22,157 nucleotides of DNA, from positions 1 through 22,157 of IMG/VR virus record IMGVR_UViG_3300025395_000266. The stretch is one strand, 5' to 3'. Each line of letters starts with the position of its first letter. Within the stretch, counting starts at the first letter, position 1. A program made the translations under genes and the position numbers. The notes under the pieces are model-generated. The model was given only the letters and a program-made list of their open reading frames with translations. It searched no databases and had not been told where the DNA came from. Shown piece by piece: positions 6,345 to 13,279 of the stretch. This stretch comes from a virus.

Positions 6345-8132
6345 TTAACCCTCACAAGCAATACAATCATTACCTTGTGCAATCTCTGTCATATCCAATT
6401 CTTTGATAACTTGTCTTTCAATCTTCTTGGATACTTTATCAGCTTTACCAATCTTTTCAGAACGGCAGTAGTACAAGGTTTTCAATCCTTTTTTCCATGC
6501 CATGAAATGAATAGCATGAATGTATTTAATGTTAGCGTCTGGACGGAAAAATACATTCAATGATTGTGCTTGGTCAATGTATACTTGTCTGTCTGCGGCC
6601 AAATCAATCACCCAACGTTGGTCAATTTCCATAGATGTCTTGAATATATCCTTTTCTAAGTCAGATAGTATATCCAAATGTTGAACAGAACCGTCATTAG
6701 CAATAATGGAAGACCAAATGTCATTGTAATCATTGTCATCTTTTGCTTTCTCTTTGATGATTTTATCTAACCAACGATTCTTATTTAAGTAAGAACCTGA
6801 TAGAGTATCTTGACGGTAAGCATTTGCCCTATAAGGTTCAATGCTAGGGCTAGTATTACCCATGATAATGGAAGAACTTGCATTAGGAGCAATGGCCATA
6901 ACATGAGAAAAGCGGTTGCCAGTACCCACTGCATCAGGAGCTTCCCCACGCTCGGTTCCGAGTTGTTTGTTTGCATCATCTAAACCTTCTCTGATTGTCT
7001 TGAAAATTTTGTTGTTAGCAACTTTCGCCATTACTCCTTCAAACGGGATTCCATTTTTCTGAAGATATGCGTGAAAACCCAAAGCACCAATACCGATAGA
7101 GCGCTCACGGCTAGCTGAGTATCGTGCTCTCGATATGCTATCAGGAGCATTATCAATGAAATACTGAAGGACGTTATCGAGCATCTCAGCCACGTCCCGA
7201 AGAAATAGTTTGTTATCTTTCCAATCATCATAAGTCTCCAAGTTCAATGAAGATAAGCAACACACAGCAGTCCTATCTTTGTCTGTCGGCAAAATAATTT
7301 CAGAACAAAGATTTGATTGATTAATCTTCAAACCTAAGTCTTTCAAGTGTTGTGGCATTGCTCTATTGCTTGTATCAATAAAGTGAATGTATGGTTCACC
7401 AGTATGCATACGAAGCTCAAGAATCATTTGCCACAACATCTTAGCCGATACTGTTTCTCTCACTTCTTTTGTATTTGGGTCAATCAACTGCCAAGAATCA
7501 TCTGCTTCTGGATCCAACATACACTTTTCAATGATACTCATAAAGTCATCGGTGATATTAATACCATGATGTAAGTTTAGGCATCGGACGTTGGGGTCTC
7601 CTGTTGGCTTTCGCATCTCAAGGAAAGGAATAATATCGGGATGGCTAATATCAAGATAAGCGGCATAAGAACCACGGCGAGTACGACCTTGACGATAAGC
7701 CAAAGAAGAAGCATCATATATTTTAAGGTGAGGCATAATGCCAGTAGACTTATCGTCAGCAGAGCGAATGCCAAACCCAATACCGACACCACCCCCGAGC
7801 ATAGAAAGCCAATTTGTTTCTGATAGGTTATCAACTAGTCCCTCCGCTGTATCTTCAATATAGTTAAGAAAGCAAGATATGGGTAGACCACGCTTGCTGC
7901 GACCAAAGCTAAGAATAGGTGTAGAATAGCTAAGCCAATGACGAGAAGAATAATCATACAACCTTTGGGAATGTGCAAGATTTGTACCAAAAGCTTTTGA
8001 TACGAAAGCGAATCTGTGTTGTGGGCTTGTTTCATCATCTTTCATGTACGATTCTTGTAATCGTTTTATTCCTAATTCATCAAAAAGTTTATCTCTCTCT
8101 AAATCTATGTTTATACCTAGATACTTTGTCAT
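6345..8132 (-). CDS. nrdA: Class I ribonucleotide reductase, large (alpha) subunit, lacking an ATP-cone
   Basis: The 595-residue catalytic subunit reduces NDPs to dNDPs. Landmarks: C87 in LPISCFLN (E. coli C225), N274-L-C276-S-E278 (E. coli N437/C439/E441), C291 or C292 in CCLSSLNL (E. coli C462), a TLYYC pair for radical transfer (E. coli Y730/Y731), and the C-terminal C590-I-A-C593 for re-reduction by thioredoxin. The N-terminus begins close to the first active-site Cys, about 140 residues shorter than in E. coli, so the regulatory ATP-cone is absent. Loss of dATP feedback through that domain is inferred. AAGG about 7 bases upstream supports the start. The gene lies between thyX and the SET gene in the nucleotide-metabolism block. 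Confidence 0.96.
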   Translation of the reverse strand: MTKYLGINIDLERDKLFDELGIKRLQESYMKDDETSPQHRFAFVSKAFGTNLAHSQRLYDYSSRHWLSYSTPILSFGRSKRGLPISCFLNYIEDTAEGLVDNLSETNWLSMLGGGVGIGFGIRSADDKSTGIMPHLKIYDASSLAYRQGRTRRGSYAAYLDISHPDIIPFLEMRKPTGDPNVRCLNLHHGINITDDFMSIIEKCMLDPEADDSWQLIDPNTKEVRETVSAKMLWQMILELRMHTGEPYIHFIDTSNRAMPQHLKDLGLKINQSNLCSEIILPTDKDRTAVCCLSSLNLETYDDWKDNKLFLRDVAEMLDNVLQYFIDNAPDSISRARYSASRERSIGIGALGFHAYLQKNGIPFEGVMAKVANNKIFKTIREGLDDANKQLGTERGEAPDAVGTGNRFSHVMAIAPNASSSIIMGNTSPSIEPYRANAYRQDTLSGSYLNKNRWLDKIIKEKAKDDNDYNDIWSSIIANDGSVQHLDILSDLEKDIFKTSMEIDQRWVIDLAADRQVYIDQAQSLNVFFRPDANIKYIHAIHFMAWKKGLKTLYYCRSEKIGKADKVSKKIERQVIKELDMTEIAQGNDCIACEG

Positions 8133-8150
8133 GTTCCTGCCTTATAGTTG

Positions 8151-8813
8151 TTATTGTATAATAAATTCGTTAATCATTGGAAAAATTGGTTCAATCGCTT
8201 TAGCACAGGCAGTTGCTATTTCACGATGTTCCTTTTGAGTACCATTACCGCTTCGGAGTTGTATATAGTGTACCCAAGACCTAAGGGTACCATTCATATA
8301 CATTCTAGATTTGGTCATACCTTCTGGTAAAATTGCACGAGCCTGTTCTTTAGCTATGCCATGTTCCAGAGCCCATGTATAAGAATCTTTTACACGCTCT
8401 AATAGATTATTTTGCATTAGTTCCCATTGATAGGCGAGTCTCCTATCATCGTCCACATTCAAGTCTAGTTCATTGCTGTTCTGACGATTCTTTGTGTCTT
8501 GGTATCTCGCCTCTTTGTTCTCAAACCCTAATTGAGAAGCATCAGCATACCTTTGGCTAAACTCCTGAAAAGAAAATGACCGATGGCGCAAGATTTGCCT
8601 AGCGATGTCTCTTGTGGTATTAATCTCTAAACACACACTTACCATTTCTAATGGAGACCAGTGTTGATTTTTAATGAGATAACGAACCAACTTCTCCGAG
8701 GTTGCGTCATTGTTTTGGTTTGCAGGATTTGAGACACGTGCAGCAAAGGCTACTTGGTCTAACAGGTTTTTACCGTCTGCACCTTGTGAGTAACTAATCA
8801 ATTCAACATTCAT
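8151..8813 (-). CDS. thyX: Flavin-dependent thymidylate synthase ThyX
   Basis: The 220-residue product carries the ThyX signature RHRSFSFQEFSQRY (R76-Y89, matching RHRxxSxxxxSxRY). Upstream are the HWSPLEM segment, where a conserved His/Ser/Glu binds FAD, and ARVSNP near the N-terminus. C-terminal features include the substrate-binding ARAILPEGMTKSRMYMNG and the LRSWVHYIQLR helix. It makes dTMP from dUMP using methylene-tetrahydrofolate, FAD and NAD(P)H. Its length matches the family. The ATG overlaps the primase stop as ATGA. Together with NrdA/NrdB it completes a phage dNTP supply set in one operon. Confidence 0.97.
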   Translation of the reverse strand: MNVELISYSQGADGKNLLDQVAFAARVSNPANQNNDATSEKLVRYLIKNQHWSPLEMVSVCLEINTTRDIARQILRHRSFSFQEFSQRYADASQLGFENKEARYQDTKNRQNSNELDLNVDDDRRLAYQWELMQNNLLERVKDSYTWALEHGIAKEQARAILPEGMTKSRMYMNGTLRSWVHYIQLRSGNGTQKEHREIATACAKAIEPIFPMINEFIIQ

Positions 8814-9814
8814 ATTTTTTTCCAGTTAATAAATTCCATTTTTGCCCTCAAGTTGACAAAGGTGTTTTTCTTTATTATATCACATAATTCTTCTTTGTCA
8901 AATCCTGATAAAATCATGTCATTGATATCTTTTTCCGTCATCATCTCAGGCCAAATGACCACACTAAAGTGGTTATCAATGGCATGTTCCATAAGTTTAA
9001 CAATTTCTTTATTCCTTGGTTCATTGTCAAATACCAACACCAATTTTGATTTGTCTATAACAGTTGCCGCTGATTCCAAGGATGAACTAGCAACAGCAAT
9101 CGCATTATCAATGAACATAGAATCAATTGGACCTTCAAACACATAAACAGTCTTGCTATCATCTACACGATCCAGTCCATACATACGAGGAACTTCTTCC
9201 ATCGTCTTAACTGTAATGTATCGTATCTTTGATTCAGATAGTGACCTGCCTTGTACTCCAGTGAGATTACGATTCTTATCATAGAATGGAATAACAAGTC
9301 TTTTATCACCTTCAATCAATCCATCTTTTTCAAGGCCAATATCTTCTATGAATTTTTTGAAATCTTCCGCATAGTATAGTGTATCATAAAATTCTTCTGG
9401 AATCTTACGAGCAATTACATAGTCTTTGGCAAAATGGCCATCAGGTAAACGACTAATTGGTTGCAAATTAACCTTAACCTCAAATGTTGGCAATACTTTG
9501 AGTTCGGAGAATTCAGGTTGTGGTGAATTTGTATTGGCAGATGATTTATATCTTTCTAAAGAATACTCATCAACCATAGATGGGTCAACTTGTTTTAGAA
9601 AGTTATAGAAGTTTGTGGATGCCGCACAGTTCTGACACTTATAAAAGTAATCATTCTTTTTGCGGTAAATATATCCACGGGCTTTTGTTTTGCTCTTTGT
9701 TGAATCGCCACAGAATGGGCACCGAAAGTTATACAGGTCGTCTTTTTTCTTTACGAACCTAGATAACTTCGGAGAGACTTGAAGGAGGAATTTACGGTCA
9801 ATAAAAACAGACAT
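8810..9814 (-). CDS. 61: DNA primase, T4 gp61 type
   Basis: The 334-residue protein (T4 gp61 is 342) has an N-terminal zinc-binding domain with C32-PF-C35 and C60-QN-C63, and a central TOPRIM domain with the VFEGPIDSMF glutamate motif and the VLVFDNEPRNKE acidic motif. It synthesises RNA primers for lagging-strand synthesis together with the gp41 helicase, which is not in the window. The start has no clear Shine-Dalgarno (CCTTTCC precedes it) and lies 16 bases after the upstream stop. It heads the DNA/nucleotide block and is coupled to thyX by ATGA. Confidence 0.94.
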   Translation of the reverse strand: MSVFIDRKFLLQVSPKLSRFVKKKDDLYNFRCPFCGDSTKSKTKARGYIYRKKNDYFYKCQNCAASTNFYNFLKQVDPSMVDEYSLERYKSSANTNSPQPEFSELKVLPTFEVKVNLQPISRLPDGHFAKDYVIARKIPEEFYDTLYYAEDFKKFIEDIGLEKDGLIEGDKRLVIPFYDKNRNLTGVQGRSLSESKIRYITVKTMEEVPRMYGLDRVDDSKTVYVFEGPIDSMFIDNAIAVASSSLESAATVIDKSKLVLVFDNEPRNKEIVKLMEHAIDNHFSVVIWPEMMTEKDINDMILSGFDKEELCDIIKKNTFVNLRAKMEFINWKKI

Positions 9815-9830
9815 AATATAGGAAAGGTAC

Positions 9831-10247
9831 TCATTTTAATCCAGTGAGTATTGTATCAATTTTAACGTGAGAAAGCAACCATGAGATAACAACTATACCA
9901 CCGGCAATCATCCATTTCCATTGGAGTAATTGCTCTATGTTCTGGCGGTCTTTAGTATTATGCTCTTGCATATCGGCTCTTAATTTTTGGATTTCTTCCA
10001 AAAGAGTCTTTTCGGATATTTGAACTTTATCCAAAACCACATCAATACGCTCGTGTAGTTCTTTAATATCCATATCAGTTTCTTTTCTTCTTTGGTCTAT
10101 ATTCTCATAGACTTTGACTAGGTGACGGTCGTGCTGATCCACCAATTTTTCTATTACTTGGTCCATTTTTCCACATAAGGTTGTTAGTGTTGACACCTGA
10201 GATTTCAGGACGCCAACATCAACCTTTAGGTCGTCATCCGAAATCAT
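9831..10247 (-). CDS. Coiled-coil protein with C-terminal membrane anchor (XhlA-like layout)
   Basis: The 138-residue product has a long amphipathic, charged helical region (about residues 8-105, many Lys/Glu/Asp with heptad-spaced Val/Leu/Ile). A single hydrophobic segment WKWMIAGGIVVISWLLS follows at about 108-126, with a short positive tail. This layout resembles hemolysin XhlA-type proteins, which associate with holins in some phages. I cannot tell whether it is a lysis protein or another membrane-tethered factor. The ATG overlaps the TGA of the 22-codon frame upstream as ATGA, so translation is coupled to the lysis region. No signal peptide is visible. Confidence 0.78.
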   Translation of the reverse strand: MISDDDLKVDVGVLKSQVSTLTTLCGKMDQVIEKLVDQHDRHLVKVYENIDQRRKETDMDIKELHERIDVVLDKVQISEKTLLEEIQKLRADMQEHNTKDRQNIEQLLQWKWMIAGGIVVISWLLSHVKIDTILTGLK

Positions 10248-10312
10248 TTCTTTACTGCCTTTACGACAGCTGATTTGGATGGAGCAATTTTCGGATCAGC
10301 TTTACGATTCAT
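10244..10312 (-). CDS. Candidate 22-aa microprotein, ATGA-coupled on both sides
   Basis: This frame reads MNRKADPKIAPSKSAVVKAVKK, a strongly basic peptide. Its ATG overlaps the stop of the secreted 61-residue protein as ATGA, and its TGA overlaps the start of the coiled-coil protein as ATGA. It therefore exactly fills what would otherwise be the only gap here. The ribosome binding site is weak (AGAAAAG upstream). The alternative is that the frame merely serves translational coupling, or arises by chance over a 23-codon span. Confidence 0.45.
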   Translation of the reverse strand: MNRKADPKIAPSKSAVVKAVKK

Positions 10313-10494
10313 TTCTTTTCTGGTAATGGTGTACCTTCAAGCTTCTTGTGAACCTTGACATCTTTACACACTTGTTTCTCTTTGCCTTTGGCATCTTTTG
10401 TTGTCTCACAAACCTTCTTAACCTCTAAAGGTGTAGCATAAGAAGCACTAACACATACAAAAGCCATTACTAACGCAAATATAATTTTTTTCAT
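10309..10494 (-). CDS. Small secreted protein with signal peptide (61 aa)
   Basis: The N-terminus MKKIIFALVMAFVCVSASYA is a typical Sec signal peptide (two Lys, a hydrophobic core, probable cleavage after A20). The mature part is about 41 residues, Lys-rich, with two cysteines (C29, C43) that could form a disulfide in the periplasm, and ends GTPLPEKK. AAGGA lies 6 bases upstream of the ATG. It lies in the lysis region, so a periplasmic role during lysis or superinfection control is possible but not shown. No family is recognised. Confidence 0.8.
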   Translation of the reverse strand: MKKIIFALVMAFVCVSASYATPLEVKKVCETTKDAKGKEKQVCKDVKVHKKLEGTPLPEKK

Positions 10495-10503
10495 TTTGAT
10501 TCC

Positions 10504-11022
10504 TTAAATTTCAGGTTGTGGTGCTGGGGGTGGACCTAATTTGCCGCCAAATCCTACGACTGGTGGTCCTGAGTTGACAACTTCTTCAACGACTGTAACA
10601 CTTGTTGTGGTGCCTCTTGTTGGACGATTAAAGGTTGAACCTGACATTGCTCCTGCTGAAGATAACGCAGATGCTGCAAGCCCTGTTGCGTAACCGGCGG
10701 GTGAGTAGGGTGGAATGGAACTTGGCGGCGGTCTGTTTGCTGCATCTAATGCCTTTGCTTTTAGGTCCTTGTCGCCGCCTGCTAACATGATACCAGATAA
10801 AGTACCAGTTAAGAATGTAGCGATAGGAATAATCATCTCAAAGAACTTTTGGTCGATAGGACTAATAGCATTCAATGGTTGAGTGATAAAGATAATAGAA
10901 TATAGTACAACAAATACGATACCTGTAAGTGTCATTGCAAGACAAATACCAATAAAGAATTTAAGACGAGCCATAAGCTGGTCTTCAGTATACAGGAAAG
11001 GTTCATTATTATTTTGGTCCAC
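10504..11022 (-). CDS. Two-TM membrane protein, holin candidate (GTG start)
   Basis: The GTG at 11022-11020 is chosen because AGGAG lies 6 bases upstream; longer in-frame starts would overlap the whole upstream gene. The 172-residue product has an N-terminal soluble segment (1-20, YTEDQLMARL), TM1 at about 21-46, a short loop (TQPLNAISPIDQKF), TM2 at about 61-82, and a long Pro/Ser/Gly-rich C-terminal tail (GPPPAPQPEI). Two membrane spans next to a GH19 endolysin and spanins fit a class II-like holin. The tail is unusually long for one, and no lethality motif exists to prove it. The start overlaps the upstream stop by 14 bases. Confidence 0.75.
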   Translation of the reverse strand: MDQNNNEPFLYTEDQLMARLKFFIGICLAMTLTGIVFVVLYSIIFITQPLNAISPIDQKFFEMIIPIATFLTGTLSGIMLAGGDKDLKAKALDAANRPPPSSIPPYSPAGYATGLAASALSSAGAMSGSTFNRPTRGTTTSVTVVEEVVNSGPPVVGFGGKLGPPPAPQPEI

Positions 11023-11278
11023 AATACGCTCCTGAGGCCGAAGGTTTAACAGTTTGTGTTTCAGGTGGAGGAGGGCCCAAGCGAGGGTCTCTTTGGCCTT
11101 TGAAAATTTGTTCAGGACAAGTTCTTGTAACATCGCAGATAGGTAATTTACATTCAGGTTTATCCCAGTTAGCTGGGTCTTGACATGGATAGCGGAATTG
11201 GTCGTGACCAAAAAACGCCAACGATAAAGGCAATACCAATATTAGTCCTGCCCACATAAAAAGTTTCTTATCATGCAT
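11009..11278 (-). CDS. Cys-rich membrane-anchored or secreted protein (89 aa)
   Basis: Residues 6-23 (LFMWAGLILVLPLSLAFF) form a signal peptide or single membrane anchor. The remainder has five cysteines (C32, C43, C48, C54, C86) and a Pro-rich stretch LGPPPPETQ, consistent with an extracytoplasmic disulfide-bonded domain. AGGAG lies 6 bases before the ATG and overlaps the end of the endolysin gene. It sits between the endolysin and the two-TM protein, so it probably belongs to the lysis cassette; an antiholin-like periplasmic sensor is one possibility. No family is recognised. Confidence 0.78.
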   Translation of the reverse strand: MHDKKLFMWAGLILVLPLSLAFFGHDQFRYPCQDPANWDKPECKLPICDVTRTCPEQIFKGQRDPRLGPPPPETQTVKPSASGAYCGPK

Positions 11279-11279
11279 A

Positions 11280-11903
11280 TTATGCTCCTAGAATTCGGAG
11301 TATCTTAGCATAACGTGCTTTACGGTCTTCTATACCAATAGTACCACCATTAATGATATGAGTCATCTTGTCCATATCACCAGCATCAGCCCATTTGTTC
11401 AAGTTATTATTTTCCCAGAACCAACATGCAGATTGTAATGCACCTTCAAATGTTTGCATATATTCTGATGCTTCTTCTGGTGTTATTGAAACACTTGCTG
11501 CAAACCAAAAGTAGTTATCTTTACCTGTGATTTGAATGGCACCACGGCCACAGTATCTATAACCATCACCAGACGCTTCATCACCATTACCCATACGATT
11601 GGCATACATTCTGTTGGCAATCGCTTCCTGTTTGTTAGGTAGACTTGCATAATGATTTGCTATCTCGTCTGTTTCAAAGTGTGTAGGAAACATCTTACGT
11701 AATGATGCAGCCTTATAATTTAGGTTCTCTTTAAGTGCTGTAAAATCATTTGACTCATGTGTACATTGAGCCAAGAAGGCCGCAATTCTCTCAGGAGTGT
11801 TAATGTCGTAATCAGGTAATAGTTGTGACAAGTCTTGATACCAATGATCCAAATATGGATTTTTTGGTATAATTTGTCTCAACTGTTCTTTAGTCAATTC
11901 CAT
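11280..11903 (-). CDS. Endolysin, glycoside hydrolase family 19 (chitinase-like muramidase)
   Basis: The 207-residue single-domain enzyme shows the GH19 landmarks used by phage endolysins: FLAQCTHESNDF with catalytic E50, ENLNYKA with second acid E59, and YCGRGAIQITGKDNY (117-131), the substrate-binding loop. It is predicted to cleave the peptidoglycan glycan backbone. No signal peptide or SAR segment is visible, so it should need a holin for release. No cell-wall binding domain is present, usual for phages of Gram-negative bacteria. Spanin and holin-like genes flank it. The start has a weak ribosome binding site and follows the previous stop by one base, so coupling is likely. Confidence 0.93.
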   Translation of the reverse strand: MELTKEQLRQIIPKNPYLDHWYQDLSQLLPDYDINTPERIAAFLAQCTHESNDFTALKENLNYKAASLRKMFPTHFETDEIANHYASLPNKQEAIANRMYANRMGNGDEASGDGYRYCGRGAIQITGKDNYFWFAASVSITPEEASEYMQTFEGALQSACWFWENNNLNKWADAGDMDKMTHIINGGTIGIEDRKARYAKILRILGA

Positions 11904-11904
11904 G

Positions 11905-12114
11905 TTATGCTAGTGCTTCCGCTAAATCTAATGCAGCCATCAACATAGCGTGATGTTCGTCATCTTCTTCTAGTTGTTCTGCATTTGCATTAATTCTACC
12001 AACGATATTCATATCATTGATTAACTCTTTGTATTCTTCGGCAGATATTTGGCCGTCATTATACATTTGTTGATAACCGTTTGCTTGAATTGCTAAATCT
12101 TGTATGGGATTCAT
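11905..12114 (-). CDS. Small acidic hypothetical protein (69 aa)
   Basis: The ATG at 12114 has GGAGGA about 8 bases upstream and overlaps the stop of the lipoprotein gene as ATGA, so it is preferred over upstream alternatives that overlap more. The 69-residue product (MNPIQDLAIQANGYQQMYNDGQISAEEYKELINDM) contains a short-C-terminal-domain-like pattern, xxGxIxxxEYxxLxxD, followed by a Glu/Asp-rich helix and an Ala/Leu-rich end. It is predicted helical and soluble. Function unknown; position in the lysis operon is the only clue. Confidence 0.78.
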   Translation of the reverse strand: MNPIQDLAIQANGYQQMYNDGQISAEEYKELINDMNIVGRINANAEQLEEDDEHHAMLMAALDLAEALA

Positions 12115-12482
12115 CTTGGTTCTCCTCCAATTGCTTGTTGTATTTTTTCTGCCGACTTGGATATAGTATTTAGTTTTAATGCACAATAGGCTGGACTAAA
12201 TGTATCCTTCTGATGTAACTCATCCACAAGTGTGAACAAATCATTATTCATCTTTATTGTAACGTCATTATGTGGTAAATATTGGCTATAGTTTTTCAAT
12301 TGTAATGAATCTTCATACATTACCTGTATACCATCTTTATCACACTTCTTCAATAAAGCATCTGTACGCACTTTGTTAACCAAACCATATTCATTGTTGT
12401 CATAGTGTGCAACAAAGAGTGCTGATTGTATTGAAGAGCAACCAGATAGTAATATTACAAGAAAGACTAAAAGTTTTTTCAT
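12111..12482 (-). CDS. Lipoprotein (lipobox LLSGC)
   Basis: The 123-residue product starts MKKLLVFLVILLSGCSS, a signal peptide with lipobox L-S-G-C15; mature Ser16/Ser17 after the Cys suggest sorting to the outer membrane. The mature domain is mixed alpha/beta with two further cysteines and no proline-rich stretch. Its start overlaps the inner-membrane spanin stop as ATGA. A lipoprotein right after Rz could be an outer-membrane spanin, but a better Rz1 candidate is nested in the preceding gene. It may instead be an outer-membrane exclusion or lysis-tuning protein. Confidence 0.82.
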   Translation of the reverse strand: MKKLLVFLVILLSGCSSIQSALFVAHYDNNEYGLVNKVRTDALLKKCDKDGIQVMYEDSLQLKNYSQYLPHNDVTIKMNNDLFTLVDELHQKDTFSPAYCALKLNTISKSAEKIQQAIGGEPR

Positions 12483-13063
12483 GGATTTATCTCTTTCTGT
12501 TTAGTTACCCATTCTTGCAGTAACTTTAGTTGTTCGGCTACTTTGTTGTAGGTGGTGTAGTTGTCGTTGATTGTTCGTTCGACTTCAGAGAGTGCAATTC
12601 CGGAGGCGGCACCATCAGTTCCTGTGGAGGGTCCGGGAACGGTATTTTTAGCGGCACTGTCGTGCACCCGTACAAAAGATTCAGGAACAGTACACATATT
12701 ATCATCTTTGGTCGTAATAGTTTGAGCAATTGCATCATGGTTGGCCTCAATTTTCTGAATTTTTTCTGTATACTTTTTCACAATATATTTGGTGATAACT
12801 TTTTGTTTCACCACAACTTTCTCAACTTCTTTTGCACCTTCACTTAATATGTTTTGACGACCTTCAATCCAACCACCAAAACCAATTAAAACTAAACACA
12901 ATAAAGTTATACCTAAACGATACAGTAAAGGTATCAATCTATGTAGTATGCCGGCCAAAAGAAAAAGGGCAACACCGAAACCGATGATTGCCCATGGAAC
13001 CCAAGTTGGTAATAAACCTAAAAACCAATTAATGATGAAATCAGGTGAGAACATGCTGAACAT
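12479..13063 (-). CDS. Inner-membrane spanin-like (Rz-type) protein
   Basis: The 194-residue product has an N-terminal membrane region with hydrophobic spans at about 10-40 and 43-66. A long charged coiled-coil follows (about 72-118, AKEVEKVVVKQKVITKYIVKKYTEKIQKIE), then a Gly/Ser-rich linker and a C-terminal helix. A classical Rz has one span; two or more here is a variation seen in large phages. The call is supported by an out-of-frame nested Rz1-like lipoprotein gene within it and by the nearby endolysin. AAGGTG about 6 bases upstream supports the start at 13063. The pair would fuse inner and outer membranes at lysis. Confidence 0.82.
   Translation of the reverse strand: MFSMFSPDFIINWFLGLLPTWVPWAIIGFGVALFLLAGILHRLIPLLYRLGITLLCLVLIGFGGWIEGRQNILSEGAKEVEKVVVKQKVITKYIVKKYTEKIQKIEANHDAIAQTITTKDDNMCTVPESFVRVHDSAAKNTVPGPSTGTDGAASGIALSEVERTINDNYTTYNKVAEQLKLLQEWVTKQKEINP
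12538..12738 (-). CDS. Nested outer-membrane spanin-like (Rz1-type) lipoprotein
   Basis: Embedded wholly within the inner spanin gene in a different frame, this 66-residue product begins MMQLLKLLRPKMIICVLFLNLLYGC: a basic n-region, hydrophobic core and lipobox L-L-Y-G-C. The mature part is proline-rich (PLKIPFPDPPQELMVPPPELHS), the hallmark of Rz1. The ATG at 12738 has GAGG 6 bases upstream. An internal ATG at 12705 would give a shorter signal peptide without a ribosome binding site. This embedded arrangement is well known for Rz/Rz1 of lambda, so this is a real overlapping gene and not a shadow frame. Confidence 0.8.
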   Translation of the reverse strand: MMQLLKLLRPKMIICVLFLNLLYGCTTVPLKIPFPDPPQELMVPPPELHSLKSNEQSTTTTPPTTK

Positions 13064-13072
13064 GATTTCACC

Positions 13073-13279
13073 TTACATCTTTGGAGGTTTTCTGTGACCC
13101 ATACTCATCATAACTGGATCATGTTTTTTCTTTTTACGTGGTAAGTAAACGCCAGGTTCACCGCCTTTACCACCAGTACCTGCAATAGCACCTGTACTAA
13201 CTACATTTGTTGGACCTGCTGAACCTACGGCTCCAGCACCACCGCCACCATCTTCTAGGAATGTTTTGAATCTTTTCAT
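13073..13279 (-). CDS. Small Gly-rich protein with capsid-targeting-like N-terminus (68 aa)
   Basis: The ATG at 13279 shares its first base with the upstream TAA (TAATG) and has GTGGAA about 6 bases upstream. An in-frame start at 13291 would overlap more and is not preferred. The N-terminus MKRFKTFLEDGGG resembles the T4 internal-protein targeting peptide MKTYQEFIAE. The remainder is low complexity (Gly/Ala/Val, then KKKKHDP and MGHRKPPKM), likely disordered with a basic end that could contact packaged DNA. Packaging in the head is inferred from the motif. No family is recognised. Confidence 0.75.
   Translation of the reverse strand: MKRFKTFLEDGGGGAGAVGSAGPTNVVSTGAIAGTGGKGGEPGVYLPRKKKKHDPVMMSMGHRKPPKM

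Noticed and set aside
6785-7834. Hydrophobic minus-strand frames of 64-85 codons that look like small membrane proteins
   Set aside because: They lie in an alternate frame of nrdA, whose full-length frame is unambiguous. Hydrophobicity arises from the frame shift of ordinary codons, and they lack proper ribosome binding sites.
8853-8881. Plus-strand TTGACA, 17-base spacer, TATATC, a possible antisense promoter
   Set aside because: It lies inside the primase coding sequence on the opposite strand. The -10 matches only the first four consensus bases, and no plus-strand gene follows. Chance in AT-rich DNA is likely.
12530-12847. 105-codon plus-strand open frame over the spanin gene
   Set aside because: All supported genes are on the minus strand. 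The frame is Gly/Val/Phe-biased as expected for an antisense shadow and has no ribosome binding site or promoter.
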